Part shown: positions 1 to 8,654 of the stretch, piece by piece
Layout of the letters: each line of letters opens with the position of its first letter
How positions within the stretch are numbered: the first letter of the stretch is position 1
Source of the DNA: DAIDKA01 sp035487155
GTDB taxonomy: Bacteria; Pseudomonadota; Gammaproteobacteria; Steroidobacterales; Steroidobacteraceae
DNA length: 64,000 nucleotides
Assembly (NCBI GenBank): GCA_035487155.1
Contig: DATHMK010000034.1
Location: forward strand, 5,166-69,165
Reading direction: 5' to 3'
Made by a program: the position numbers and the translations under genes
The notes under the pieces: generated by a model
Seen by the model: the letters and a program-made list of their open reading frames with translations, nothing else
Database searches by the model: none
What the model was told of the DNA's origin: nothing

Positions 1-483
1 GTGGCGCTGCTCGGCGCCATGCTCGCGCTGCGCGCCGGGCGCTATCGCATGGTCGGGGTTCTGGGGTGGGGCGGCCTGCTCGTGCTGCTGGCCATCCTTT
101 GCATGTTCAGACACGCGCCGTGGGGTGCGCCACTGCTGCTGGGGGGGGCGTTGCTGTTTGCCGGGGTGATGCTGGTTGCGGATCGGACCACGGCCATGCC
201 CTGGTGGGTGTTCATTGGATTGTTTGCGCTGCTCGACGGCGTCCTCATGTCGGCCGTGCTGCCGCCTGCGCAACTGCCGCCGCGCTCGTTCGAAGAGGTG
301 ATGCTGGGATTCGATGGCGGGGCGTGGCTCATCGAATCATTGCTGGTGGCAGGGATGGCCACTGCCTTGTTGCTGGTGCGCACGCAGCGCCTGGCGATGT
401 TGCGATCGCTGCTCGAGAATGTCTCGGCTGCGGCGCTGAGCGCAGTGGGTACATTCTGGCTCGCCAGTCGGCTGTGGGGCTGA
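1..483 (+). CDS. Polytopic membrane protein, C-terminal part (possibly HupE/UreJ-like)
   Basis: The reading frame is open from base 1, so the true N-terminus probably lies outside the window; GTG at 1 is only the first codon seen. The 160 visible residues contain about five hydrophobic segments. The tail (a Gly-Phe-Asp-Gly-Gly loop, then a last helix ending near an Arg) loosely recalls the end of HupE/UreJ metal-transport-type proteins, but no metal ligands can be pointed out. Function is unassigned. About 275 bp without a gene separate it from the next CDS. Confidence 0.6.
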   Translation: MALLGAMLALRAGRYRMVGVLGWGGLLVLLAILCMFRHAPWGAPLLLGGALLFAGVMLVADRTTAMPWWVFIGLFALLDGVLMSAVLPPAQLPPRSFEEVMLGFDGGAWLIESLLVAGMATALLLVRTQRLAMLRSLLENVSAAALSAVGTFWLASRLWG

Positions 484-758
484 AACACATCCTCGGTTTC
501 TTCGTGATAATCAACGTAACTTACGGAAATTGCTAGATAATATTGGGACTCTCTGACGCATCAAACGTGGCCGTCACGGTGCGGTTGAAACGGCCCAGGT
601 GCATGAACCCATGATGCGTGCAGCGGCGCCAAGTGGGCTGGGGTGAAGTATGGGCCGCTGCTGTGGCTGGCGTAACCGACTCATTCGCCCTGTTTGGTCT
701 CCTGGTCGGCGTGCATACGCTACATTAGCTTGCATTGCGGGTGTGACGGAGGCGAAAC

Positions 759-1901
759 ATGTCCGGACACATGGACTTTCATCTGGGCGCCGTGGCGGAT
801 GCGATTCGGGAAACCACCGCGCGCTTCGCGTCCGAACGCATCGCACCGATTGCCGCGCAGATTGATGCCACCAATACCTTTCCCCGCCATCTGTGGCCCG
901 AGATGGGAGCGCTGGGCCTGCACGGTATCACCGTCAAGGAGGAATTCGGCGGCCTCGGTCTGGGCTATCTCGAGCATGTCGTGGTGATGGAGGAGATCTC
1001 GCGCGCCTCGGCTTCCATTGGCCTGTCCTATGGCGCCCATTCGAACCTGTGCATCAATCAGATCAGCCGTTGGGGCACGCCTGAACAGCAGCGCCACTAT
1101 CTGCCGCGACTGATCAGCGGCGAACACGTCGGTTGCCTGGCGATGTCCGAGGCGCACGCCGGTTCGGATGTGCTGTCGATGAAACTGAAGGCCGTGAAAC
1201 GCGCTGATCGCTACGTGCTCAATGGCACGAAATTCTGGATCACCAATGCGCCGCATGCCGATGTCCTGGTGGTCTACGCCAAGACCGATGACACGCACAT
1301 CACCACCTTTCTGTTAGAGAAAGGACTCAAGGGATTGTCGGTGTCCCAGAAGCTGGACAAACTGGGCATGCGCGGCTCGGACACTGCCGAGCTGGTATTC
1401 CAGGATTGTGAAGTCGACGCCCGCAACGTACTGGGCGCGGTGGGTGGGGGCGCCGCGGTGCTGATGTCCGGGCTGGACTATGAGCGCGCCGTGCTCGCGG
1501 CCGGACCGCTTGGCATCATGCAGGCCTGCCTTGATGTCGTGCTGCCGTTCGTGCGCGAGCGGCACCAGTTCGGCAAACCCATCGGCTCGTTTCAGCTGAT
1601 GCAGGCCAAGATCGCGGACCTGTACGTGGCGCTGAACTCGGCGCGCGCCTACGTGTATGCCGTGGCGCGCTCATGTGATGCGGGAAGAACGACCCGCTTC
1701 GATGCGGCCGGAGCCATCCTTCTGGCCAGCGAAAACGCCGTGCGCGTATCATTGGAGGCCATCCAGGCCCTCGGTGGCGCAGGCTACACCAAGGAATGGC
1801 CGGTCGAGCGTTTCCTGCGCGATGCCAAACTCTACGATATCGGCGCGGGTACCAACGAGATCCGCCGCTTCCTGATCGGTCGCGAGATCATCGGGCTATG
1901 A
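759..1901 (+). CDS. liuA: Isovaleryl-CoA dehydrogenase
   Basis: A 380-residue acyl-CoA dehydrogenase, full length for the family. It oxidises isovaleryl-CoA to 3-methylcrotonyl-CoA in leucine breakdown, passing electrons from FAD to ETF. The middle domain carries the FAD-binding stretches (MSEAHAGSD near 130, FWITNAPHADV near 160). The G-helix Leu-Asp-Tyr-Glu-Arg segment places Glu242 where isovaleryl-CoA dehydrogenases carry their catalytic base; most other acyl-CoA dehydrogenases place it later, near the Leu-Tyr-Asp-Ile-Gly-Ala-Gly-Thr-Asn-Glu stretch. ATG 759 follows a GGAGG ribosome site. Its stop overlaps the next ATG (ATGA), and it is the first gene of the catabolic operon. Substrate assignment rests on the motif and on the adjacent methylcrotonyl-CoA carboxylase. 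Confidence 0.93.
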   Translation: MSGHMDFHLGAVADAIRETTARFASERIAPIAAQIDATNTFPRHLWPEMGALGLHGITVKEEFGGLGLGYLEHVVVMEEISRASASIGLSYGAHSNLCINQISRWGTPEQQRHYLPRLISGEHVGCLAMSEAHAGSDVLSMKLKAVKRADRYVLNGTKFWITNAPHADVLVVYAKTDDTHITTFLLEKGLKGLSVSQKLDKLGMRGSDTAELVFQDCEVDARNVLGAVGGGAAVLMSGLDYERAVLAAGPLGIMQACLDVVLPFVRERHQFGKPIGSFQLMQAKIADLYVALNSARAYVYAVARSCDAGRTTRFDAAGAILLASENAVRVSLEAIQALGGAGYTKEWPVERFLRDAKLYDIGAGTNEIRRFLIGREIIGL

Positions 1902-3460
1902 GCGACGCCGCGTCCAATGCCGACCACAATCGCGCGCTGGTTGCGAACCTGCGCGCCCAGCTGGCCACGGCGGCGCTGGGGGGCAGCCCGCAGTCGCGTG
2001 AACGGCACGTCAGCCGCGGCAAACTGCTGGTCCGCGATCGGCTGCAGGCGTTGCTGGATCCGGGCTCGCCGTTTCTGGAGATCGGGGCGTTGGCGGCGCA
2101 CGGCATGTACGCCAACGAAGCCCCGGGTGCCGGTGTCGTCGCCGGTGTCGGACGCGTCTGCGGCCGCCTGGTGCTCATCGTCGCCAATGATCCGACGGTC
2201 AAGGGCGGCGCTTATTTTCCGATGACGGTCAAGAAGCACCTGCGCGGCCAGGAGATCGCGCTCGAGAACCGACTGCCATGCATCTACCTGGTCGACAGCG
2301 GCGGTGCCAACCTGCCATACCAGGCCGAGGTGTTTCCGGATCGCGACCACTTCGGGCGCATTTTCTACAATCAGGCGCAGATGTCGGCGCTCGGCATTCC
2401 GCAGATCGCCTGCGTCATGGGTTCGTGTACCGCCGGCGGCGCCTATGTTCCGGCAATGTCCGATGAGGCGGTGATCGTGCGCAACCAGGGCACGATTTTT
2501 CTGGCCGGGCCGCCTCTGGTCAAGGCGGCAACCGGCGAAGTCATCGCGGCCGAGGAGCTGGGCGGGGCCGATACTCATGGCCGCAAGTCCGGCGTCGTGG
2601 ACTACGTCGCCGAAAACGACGAACACGCCCTGGGCATCGTGCGCGACATCATCGCGGGCCTGAACCCAAGCCACCGATCCGACCTCGACCTCAAGCCGCC
2701 GCAGCCCCCGAAGCTGGATCCGCAAGAGCTCTACGGCATCATCCCGCGCGACGTGCGCACCCCTTATGACGTGCACGGCATCATCGAGCGCATCGTTGAC
2801 GCTTCGGAACTGCACGAGTTCAAGGCGCTGTACGGTCCGACCCTGGTATGCGGATTTGCCAGGATCTGGGGCATGCCGGTGGGAATCCTCGCCAACAATG
2901 GCGTGCTGTTCTCGGAGAGTGCGCTCAAGGGCGCACACTTCATCGAACTGGCCTGCCAGCGGCGCATTCCGCTGCTATTTCTGCAGAATGTCTCGGGCTT
3001 CATGGTGGGCGGCAAGTACGAGGCGGAGGGCATCGCCAAACACGGCGCCAAGCTGGTCAACGCAGTGGCCACGGCGAGCGTACCCAAGATCACGGTACTG
3101 ATCGGCGGCTCCTTTGGGGCCGGTAATTATGGGATGTGCGGCCGGGCCTACCAGCCGCGCTTCCTGTTCACCTGGCCGAATGCGCGCATCTCGGTCATGG
3201 GCGGCGAGCAGGCCGCGGCGGTCCTGGCGACGGTACACCGCGACGTGGACCGCTGGACACCCGAGCAGCTGGAGGCCTTCAAGGCCCCGGTCCGGCAGCG
3301 TTACGAGGATGAAGGCAATCCCTATTTCGCCACCGCACGGCTATGGGACGATGGCATCATCGATCCTCTGCAGACGCGGGATGTCCTGGGTCTGGCCTTC
3401 GCGGCGACCCTCAATGCCCCGCTCCCGGAACATCCGCGCTTTGGCCTGTTCCGGATGTAA
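1898..3460 (+). CDS. liuB: 3-methylcrotonyl-CoA carboxylase, carboxyltransferase (beta) subunit
   Basis: This 520-residue carboxyltransferase moves CO2 from carboxybiotin to the gamma carbon of 3-methylcrotonyl-CoA, giving 3-methylglutaconyl-CoA. Two crotonase-like halves are visible. The N-half has the Val-Asp-Ser-Gly-Gly-Ala-Asn-Leu stretch and a Gly-Ser-Cys-Thr-Ala-Gly-Gly-Ala-Tyr motif. The C-half has Gly-Gly-Ser-Phe-Gly-Ala-Gly-Asn-Tyr-Gly-Met and the Met-Gly-Gly-Glu-Gln-Ala-Ala stretch, both typical of MCC-beta. The frame is open further upstream, but ATG 1898 overlaps the liuA stop by 4 bp and is the natural start. The biotin-bearing partner follows after a 5-bp gap, giving a complete MCC enzyme. 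Confidence 0.94.
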   Translation: MSDAASNADHNRALVANLRAQLATAALGGSPQSRERHVSRGKLLVRDRLQALLDPGSPFLEIGALAAHGMYANEAPGAGVVAGVGRVCGRLVLIVANDPTVKGGAYFPMTVKKHLRGQEIALENRLPCIYLVDSGGANLPYQAEVFPDRDHFGRIFYNQAQMSALGIPQIACVMGSCTAGGAYVPAMSDEAVIVRNQGTIFLAGPPLVKAATGEVIAAEELGGADTHGRKSGVVDYVAENDEHALGIVRDIIAGLNPSHRSDLDLKPPQPPKLDPQELYGIIPRDVRTPYDVHGIIERIVDASELHEFKALYGPTLVCGFARIWGMPVGILANNGVLFSESALKGAHFIELACQRRIPLLFLQNVSGFMVGGKYEAEGIAKHGAKLVNAVATASVPKITVLIGGSFGAGNYGMCGRAYQPRFLFTWPNARISVMGGEQAAAVLATVHRDVDRWTPEQLEAFKAPVRQRYEDEGNPYFATARLWDDGIIDPLQTRDVLGLAFAATLNAPLPEHPRFGLFRM

Positions 3461-3465
3461 CGGCC

Positions 3466-5334
3466 ATGCTGGAATCACTTCTGATCGCCAATCGCGGGGA
3501 AATCGCCCGCCGGATCATCCGCAGCGCGCGCCGTCTGGGCATTCGCAGCATTGCGGTGCACTCCACGGCCGATGCCGGCATGCCATTCGTCCGCGAAGCC
3601 GACCAGGCCCTGTGTATTGGCGGCGCCGCGCCGGCTGAGAGCTATCTCGCCCAGGACAAATTGCTGGCCTCGGCCCAGCACAGCGGCGCGCAAGGCATTC
3701 ATCCTGGCTATGGCTTCTTGTCGGAGAATGCGGATTTCGCGCAAAGCGTGATCGGTGCCGGACTGATCTGGGTGGGCGCGCCGCCGGCGGCGATTCGCGC
3801 CATGGGCCGCAAGGATGCGGCCAAGAAGCTCATGATGGAGGCGGGCGTTGCGGTCACGCCGGGCTACCTGGGCGAGGATCAGTCACCGCAGTGTCTGAGC
3901 CGTGAGGCACAGCAGATCGGCTACCCGGTGCTGATCAAGGCCGTGGCAGGCGGTGGCGGCCGCGGCATTCGCAAGGTGCTGGCGGCTGCTGATTTTCTTG
4001 AGGCGCTTGAATCCTGCCGGCGCGAGGCACTTGGGGCATTTGGCGATGAGCGGGTGCTGCTGGAGAAATACGTCGAGCGCCCGCGCCACATCGAAGTGCA
4101 GGTATTCGGCGATAGCTTCGGGCAGGTGGTGCACCTGTTTGAGCGGGACTGCTCCTTGCAGCGTCGCCATCAGAAGGTGATCGAGGAGGCTCCGGCACCG
4201 GGCGTGTCCCCGGCGGTTCGGGAGAGCCTGTGCGCGGCGGCCGTGAAGGCAGCACGGGCGGTGGCCTACGTCGGCGCCGGAACGGTCGAATTCATTGCCG
4301 ATGGCAGCGCCGGACTGCGCGCCGATCGCATCTGGTTCATGGAAATGAATACCCGACTGCAGGTCGAGCATCCGGTGACGGAACTCATCACCGGCCAGGA
4401 CCTGGTGGAGTGGCAGCTGCGGGTGGCCTGCGGGGAGAAGCTGCCATTGCGGCAGGAACAGCTGCTGATCAACGGCTGTGCCATGGAGGCGCGGCTGTAC
4501 GCGGAGCAGCCCGCCAGCGGCTTCCTGCCCAGCATCGGCCGCCTGGAGCATCTGCGCTTTCCGGAAGGTATTCGCATCGACAGCGGCGTCGAAGCGGGCG
4601 ATCGGGTCTCCCCGCATTACGATGCCATGCTCGCCAAGCTCATCGCACCGGGGGCGACGCGGCGGGCTGCTGCCGCTGCCCTGGCTCGCGCCTGCGCCGC
4701 GGTGCAGGTGTGGCCGGTCAGGACCAACGCGGCCTTCCTGGCGCGCACGCTGGCGGACCCGGACTTTCTCGCCGGTGACATCGATACCGGTTTCATCGAG
4801 CGGCACGCCGCCCGCATCGTGCCCGGCGCGCAAGCCACCGAACCGGTATTGCAGGCGGCCGCGCACGCGCTGCTGGCGGCCGATGGGTCAGGCGGACCGT
4901 GGATGGCGCTGAGGGGATTTCGGATGGCCGCGGCCGCCGAGCGCAGGGTGCGGGTGGAGGTGGCCGGCCGCACGCACCTGGTGGATACCGGCTCCGGCAC
5001 CGCTCGCGGCACCCTGTGCACGCTGAACGGCGTGCGGGTGCTGTTCCTGGACGGTGAAGCGTGGCCCATCAATGCCCTCAGAGCCGGACACGATGAGCGC
5101 GGCCCGGGCGCAGACGGCACGATCGTATCGCCCATGCCGGGGCGGATCGTCGCGCTGGATGTCGCCACTGGCAGCCGCGTGCAGCGCGGACAACGCCTGC
5201 TGGTGCTCGAGGCCATGAAGCTGGAGCATAATCTCATGGCGCCATTCGACGGAGTCGTCGCCGAGGTGCGCACCGGGCGAGGTCAGCAGGTTGTCGAAGG
5301 CGCGCTGCTGCTGCGCATCGATTCCATCACCTGA
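3466..5334 (+). CDS. liuD: 3-methylcrotonyl-CoA carboxylase, biotin-carrying (alpha) subunit
   Basis: A 622-residue protein with an N-terminal biotin carboxylase (ANRGEIARR opening, ATP-grasp glycine-rich GGGGRGI near 165, EMNTRLQVEHPVTE near 290) and a C-terminal biotinyl domain in which Glu-Ala-Met-Lys-Leu places the biotinylated lysine at residue 585. It carboxylates biotin with ATP and bicarbonate and supplies LiuB. Length and layout match MCC-alpha rather than the shorter stand-alone AccC. The start at ATG 3466, 5 bp after the liuB stop, is preferred over in-frame upstream codons inside liuB. Confidence 0.94.
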   Translation: MLESLLIANRGEIARRIIRSARRLGIRSIAVHSTADAGMPFVREADQALCIGGAAPAESYLAQDKLLASAQHSGAQGIHPGYGFLSENADFAQSVIGAGLIWVGAPPAAIRAMGRKDAAKKLMMEAGVAVTPGYLGEDQSPQCLSREAQQIGYPVLIKAVAGGGGRGIRKVLAAADFLEALESCRREALGAFGDERVLLEKYVERPRHIEVQVFGDSFGQVVHLFERDCSLQRRHQKVIEEAPAPGVSPAVRESLCAAAVKAARAVAYVGAGTVEFIADGSAGLRADRIWFMEMNTRLQVEHPVTELITGQDLVEWQLRVACGEKLPLRQEQLLINGCAMEARLYAEQPASGFLPSIGRLEHLRFPEGIRIDSGVEAGDRVSPHYDAMLAKLIAPGATRRAAAAALARACAAVQVWPVRTNAAFLARTLADPDFLAGDIDTGFIERHAARIVPGAQATEPVLQAAAHALLAADGSGGPWMALRGFRMAAAAERRVRVEVAGRTHLVDTGSGTARGTLCTLNGVRVLFLDGEAWPINALRAGHDERGPGADGTIVSPMPGRIVALDVATGSRVQRGQRLLVLEAMKLEHNLMAPFDGVVAEVRTGRGQQVVEGALLLRIDSIT

Positions 5335-5345
5335 GGAGCAAAGCC

Positions 5346-5798
5346 GTGGCGGGGCGTTACTTTGAGCAGTGGAAAGTGGGCGATCGGATTCATCACGAAA
5401 TCCATCGTACGGTCACTGAAGCAGACAACCTCATCTTCTCGACTCTGACGCACAATCCGCAGCCCCTGCATCTGGACGCACATTACGCGGCGCAGTCCGA
5501 ATTCGGCCGCATCCTGGTCAACGGCACCTTTACCTTCTCCCTCATGGTGGGACTTACGGTGTATGACACCACCCTGGGCACCCTGGTGGCGAATCTGGGT
5601 TACGACAAGGTGCGCATGCCCAAACCGGTATTCATCGGCGATACGATGCGCGCCGAGACCGAAGTGGTTGAACTGCGGGAGTCGCAGTCCCGACCCAGGG
5701 CCGGCATTGCCACGTTCGCTCACCGGCTTGTGAACCAGAAGGATGAAGTCGTGTGCGAGTGCCTGCGGATGGCGCTGCTGCAGAAGGCGCCCGCATGA
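5346..5798 (+). CDS. MaoC-like hotdog-fold enoyl-CoA hydratase
   Basis: This 150-residue single-hotdog protein belongs to the MaoC/(R)-hydratase superfamily. Near residue 40 it carries N-P-Q-P-L-H-L-D, where canonical members have D-x-N-P-x-H, so the catalytic Asp/Asn pair is altered while the His is kept. The GTG start at 5346 has a GAGGAG site 8 bases upstream. The gene sits where liu operons often encode the crotonase-type methylglutaconyl-CoA hydratase LiuC, and its stop overlaps a CitE-like lyase. I infer that it hydrates a branched C5/C6-dicarboxylyl-CoA, either 3-methylglutaconyl-CoA or a mesaconyl/itaconyl-CoA type. The substrate is not provable from sequence. Confidence 0.8.
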   Translation: MAGRYFEQWKVGDRIHHEIHRTVTEADNLIFSTLTHNPQPLHLDAHYAAQSEFGRILVNGTFTFSLMVGLTVYDTTLGTLVANLGYDKVRMPKPVFIGDTMRAETEVVELRESQSRPRAGIATFAHRLVNQKDEVVCECLRMALLQKAPA

Positions 5799-6649
5799 GA
5801 CTGCGCTCGCTGCTGTTTGTGCCCGGGGACCGGCCGGAGCGCATGGACAAGGCGCTCGGCACAGGAGCCGACGCCTTGATTCTGGACCTCGAGGATTCGG
5901 TGGCCCCGTCGCAAAAAGCACAGGCGCGCGCCACGGTGGCCCAGTTCCTGCGGCGTACCGATGTGGCAGTGCCGCGCTTCGTCAGGATCAATGCGCTGGG
6001 CAGCGGACTGGCAGCGGCGGATCTGGCGGCGGTGATGGTGGCGCGGCCCGACGCTCTGGTGCTGCCCAAGAGTATGGGCGCCGAGTCGATCAGGGAGCTG
6101 GATCGGCATCTGGCGCCCTTCGGCAAGGAGCTGCCACCCATACTGCCGATTGCGACCGAAACGCCCCAGGCGCTGTTCACACTGGGCGAATACGCCGCGG
6201 TGGCGCCGCGGCTCGCGGGGCTCACCTGGGGGGTGGAGGATCTGTCAGCGGCCCTGGGTGCCGGTACCGCGCGCGAGTCCGATCAGAGCTTCACCGAACC
6301 CTACCGCCTGGTGCGATCCCTGGCGCTGTTTGCCGCCGGCGCGGCCAACGTCGCGCCGATTGAGACGGTGTTTCCGGCATTTCAGAACCTGGCGGGACTG
6401 AAGCAGTACGCGCAACGCGGCATGCGCGACGGATTTGCCGGCATGCTGGCGATTCACCCGACACAGATCGCCGTCATCAATGAGGCCTTCACGCCCTCGG
6501 CTGAATCCCTGGAGCATGCCCGCGCCGTCGTGGCCCTGTTCGCGGCCAACCCCGGGGCCGGGGCGCTCGCCTTGGATGGCGCGATGCTCGATGCCCCGCA
6601 TCTGCAACAAGCTTTGCGACTGCTCAGCAAGGTCCAGGATCGACAATGA
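5795..6649 (+). CDS. CitE/HpcH-family CoA-ester lyase
   Basis: A 284-residue TIM-barrel lyase of the HpcH/HpaI-CitE family. Visible family marks are Leu-Phe-Val-Pro-Gly-Asp near 8, Leu-Asp-Leu-Glu-Asp-Ser-Val near 33 (Mg/acyl binding), Ala-Thr-Glu-Thr-Pro near 120 and Trp-Gly-Val-Glu-Asp-Leu near 148. Members split malyl-, citramalyl- or methylmalyl-CoA to acetyl-CoA plus an oxoacid. Here it occupies the slot of HMG-CoA lyase (LiuE), which is missing from the operon. ATG 5795 overlaps the MaoC stop by 4 bp. It could be an HMG-CoA-cleaving replacement or a (S)-citramalyl-CoA lyase. Confidence 0.82.
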   Translation: MRLRSLLFVPGDRPERMDKALGTGADALILDLEDSVAPSQKAQARATVAQFLRRTDVAVPRFVRINALGSGLAAADLAAVMVARPDALVLPKSMGAESIRELDRHLAPFGKELPPILPIATETPQALFTLGEYAAVAPRLAGLTWGVEDLSAALGAGTARESDQSFTEPYRLVRSLALFAAGAANVAPIETVFPAFQNLAGLKQYAQRGMRDGFAGMLAIHPTQIAVINEAFTPSAESLEHARAVVALFAANPGAGALALDGAMLDAPHLQQALRLLSKVQDRQ

Positions 6650-7836
6650 GCAGCGTAGCGCCCGATGATGTGCTGATCATCGCCACTCGCCGCACGCCGA
6701 TCGGCGCCTTTCAGGGCGCGCTCGCGCCGGCGGCGGCGCCGGCCCTGGGCGCCGCTGCGATTGGCGCGGCGCTCAAGGATGCGGGGCTCACAGCAGATGC
6801 GCTCGACGAGGTGCTGTTCGGATGCGTGCTGAGCGCAGGCCTGGGGCAGGCCCCGGCCCGTCAGGCGGCGCTCGCGGCCGGGATTCCGACCCGGGTTCCG
6901 TGCACGACGGTGAGCAAGGTCTGTGGCTCGGGAATGAAAGCGGTGATGCTGGGCAGCGATGCCATCCGGGCCGGTGCTGCCGCCGTCGTCATGACCGGCG
7001 GCATGGAATCGATGTCGAACGCTCCCTATCTGCTCGGCAAGGCGCGTTCCGGCTACCGGATGGGCCATGGTGAACTGCTGGATCACATGTTCCTGGATGG
7101 CCTGCAGAATGCCTACGACGGCAAGCTCATGGGGGTGTTTGCCGAAGCCACGGTGCGCCGCTACGGATTCACCCGCGCAGAGCAGGATGCCTATGTGGCC
7201 CAGACCATCGCGCGCGCCGTGTCGGCCACCTCATCCGGGGCCTTCGGGGCTGAACTGGCTCCGGTCACGGTGCGGTCGCGCAAGGGGGAGTGGCTGATCA
7301 GCGAGGATGAGATTCCACCAACCTGTGATCCGGCAAAGATCGCGAACCTCAAACCCGCCTTCGACAAGGACGGCACGGTCACCGCCGCCAGTTCATCCTC
7401 CATCGCCGACGGTGCTGCGGCCGTGCTGCTGGCGGCTGGCGCCAGCGTGAAACGGCTCAGGCTTGCGCCCCTGGCCCGAATCGTCGCCAGCGCGAGCTTT
7501 GCGCAGGAGCCCGAATGGTTTACGACGGCGCCGGTCGGGGCCATCCGCAGGGTGCTTGAGCGGGCCGGGTGGGGACTCAATGAGGTGGACCTGTTCGAAA
7601 TCAATGAAGCCTTCGCGGTGGTCACGATGGCGGCGATCCGCGATCTGGCCCTTGATCCGCAGCGCGTGAATGTCAACGGCGGAGCCTGTGCACTGGGGCA
7701 CCCGATCGGTGCCAGCGGCGCCCGCATCATCACCACGCTGATTCACGCGCTGCGCGCCCGCGCCCTGCGGCGTGGCGTCGCGGCGCTGTGCATCGGCGGC
7801 GGTGAGGCAACGGCCATCGCCGTGGAACTAGTGTAG
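6646..7836 (+). CDS. Acetyl-CoA C-acyltransferase (thiolase)
   Basis: A 396-residue thiolase. The nucleophilic cysteine is Cys93 (Val-Cys-Gly-Ser-Gly-Met-Lys). The C-terminal active-site pair is His352 (GHPIGASG) and Cys382 (CIGGGEA). The length and the Cys-Gly-Ser-Gly-Met-Lys context fit biosynthetic/degradative acetoacetyl-CoA thiolases (AtoB/PhaA type). It would split acetoacetyl-CoA from leucine breakdown into two acetyl-CoA once acetoacetate is activated elsewhere; no CoA-transferase gene is in the operon. Its start overlaps the upstream lyase stop, and its 3' end overlaps the convergent small gene at 7828 by 9 bp. Confidence 0.92.
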   Translation: MSSVAPDDVLIIATRRTPIGAFQGALAPAAAPALGAAAIGAALKDAGLTADALDEVLFGCVLSAGLGQAPARQAALAAGIPTRVPCTTVSKVCGSGMKAVMLGSDAIRAGAAAVVMTGGMESMSNAPYLLGKARSGYRMGHGELLDHMFLDGLQNAYDGKLMGVFAEATVRRYGFTRAEQDAYVAQTIARAVSATSSGAFGAELAPVTVRSRKGEWLISEDEIPPTCDPAKIANLKPAFDKDGTVTAASSSSIADGAAAVLLAAGASVKRLRLAPLARIVASASFAQEPEWFTTAPVGAIRRVLERAGWGLNEVDLFEINEAFAVVTMAAIRDLALDPQRVNVNGGACALGHPIGASGARIITTLIHALRARALRRGVAALCIGGGEATAIAVELV

Positions 7837-8052
7837 CGAGCGCACGGCGCGGGTATTGGTCCAGATCAGCTGGGCAAGGCCTACCAGCACCAGGAGCGCA
7901 CCGTAGACGGTCCAGTGCCTGTCTCCGACCATGAAGCCGACGCGGAATGCCAGATTCAGTCCCTGCAGGATCCACACCGAGCCCATGCCGATCAACGCCA
8001 GGCCGAGCAGGCTGCTCACCACGCGCATCACCATATCAAAAGCACGACGCAT
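7828..8052 (-). CDS. Small two-helix membrane protein
   Basis: This 74-residue protein has two hydrophobic segments (about residues 8-28 and 38-58) separated by a short basic/polar loop containing Gly-Asp-Arg-His-Trp. It looks like an inner-membrane protein of unknown role. ATG 8052 is chosen over upstream in-frame codons because the N-terminus then begins with Met-Arg-Arg-Ala just before the first helix, and AGGGAGA lies upstream on the minus strand. It is tail-to-tail with the thiolase gene, overlapping by 9 bp. Confidence 0.65.
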   Translation of the reverse strand: MRRAFDMVMRVVSSLLGLALIGMGSVWILQGLNLAFRVGFMVGDRHWTVYGALLVLVGLAQLIWTNTRAVRSLH

Positions 8053-8103
8053 GTCTGTCTCCCTCCCGTGCACGGCACGGGACGGTAGCACAGTTGTGCG
8101 CAG

Positions 8104-8214
8104 CTAACTGTGGCGCTCGTCCTCGTCATCCCAGGAGGCTGCGGCGATGGTGCCGAAGCCCAGGGCGGCCAACACCAAAGGTGTCAAGAACACTGCGCCT
8201 GCCACGTAGAGCAT
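8104..8214 (-). CDS. Tiny membrane protein, 36 residues
   Basis: This short minus-strand frame opens with Met-Leu-Tyr, has one hydrophobic helix (about residues 4-26, Gly/Ala/Leu-rich) and ends in an acidic tail rich in Asp/Glu. The Met-Leu-Tyr opening and Leu-Gly-Phe-Gly core recall the N-terminal half of the DUF1328 small membrane proteins, but it stops earlier than those. The ribosome site is weak. It lies between two other small minus-strand genes. Real but cryptic, or spurious. Confidence 0.4.
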   Translation of the reverse strand: MLYVAGAVFLTPLVLAALGFGTIAAASWDDEDERHS

Positions 8215-8229
8215 TTTCTCAGCCCTCAA

Positions 8230-8469
8230 TCAGCGCTTGGGAGTGTCAGCCCGGTGTGAGCGACCGATCTGCTCGGCCTTCTCCAGTTCCTCGGCTTCCT
8301 GCTTGGACTTCGGTGCGGCACGGCGTGCGAGGTCCGGCACGTCCGCGTGCTTGAGGAATTCGCGCTCATCCTTGTCGAATTTGCGCGTCGCTTCGTAGTC
8401 GCCTTCCCCCTGGACCTTTTCAGGCGTCGCGGGCTTGCTGCGGGGGGTCGGCTTGTCGTGGCCACTCAT
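8230..8469 (-). CDS. Small hydrophilic protein of unknown function
   Basis: A 79-residue, highly charged protein with no signal peptide or membrane segment. It contains a Gly-Asp-Tyr-Glu-Ala-Thr-Arg-Lys-Phe-Asp stretch near residue 23 that I associate with a family of small conserved hypothetical proteins in beta/gammaproteobacteria. The C-terminal half is rich in Lys/Glu and may be helical. ATG 8469 has an AGGAGAG ribosome site 8 bases upstream, so the in-frame codons further upstream are not needed. It diverges from the genes starting at 8655. Confidence 0.65.
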   Translation of the reverse strand: MSGHDKPTPRSKPATPEKVQGEGDYEATRKFDKDEREFLKHADVPDLARRAAPKSKQEAEELEKAEQIGRSHRADTPKR

Positions 8470-8654
8470 GGAAAACTCTCCTGCGAATGTGACGCCAGGC
8501 GGCACAGTAGTGCATCAATTCCAGGATGTGCATGCGCATGCTTCGCCGCGGCGCGTGGGACTAAGACTACCGGTGATCAGGTATTGCCAAGTCTGTGCGG
8601 CCACCGGGGCCGCGGGTAGCGTCACGGCGGTGATAACCACCTGAGGATTGAATC

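Noticed and set aside
694..726. Possible -35/-10 pair before the leucine operon
   Set aside because: TTGGTC with a poor -10 is too weak to call. No recognisable LiuR-type operator was found in 484-758.
1832..2938. 368-codon frame antisense to liuB (and similar ones at 3883-4866 and 11498-12328)
   Set aside because: These mirror well-conserved enzyme genes, and their translations are low-complexity Arg/Ala/Gly-rich with no motif.
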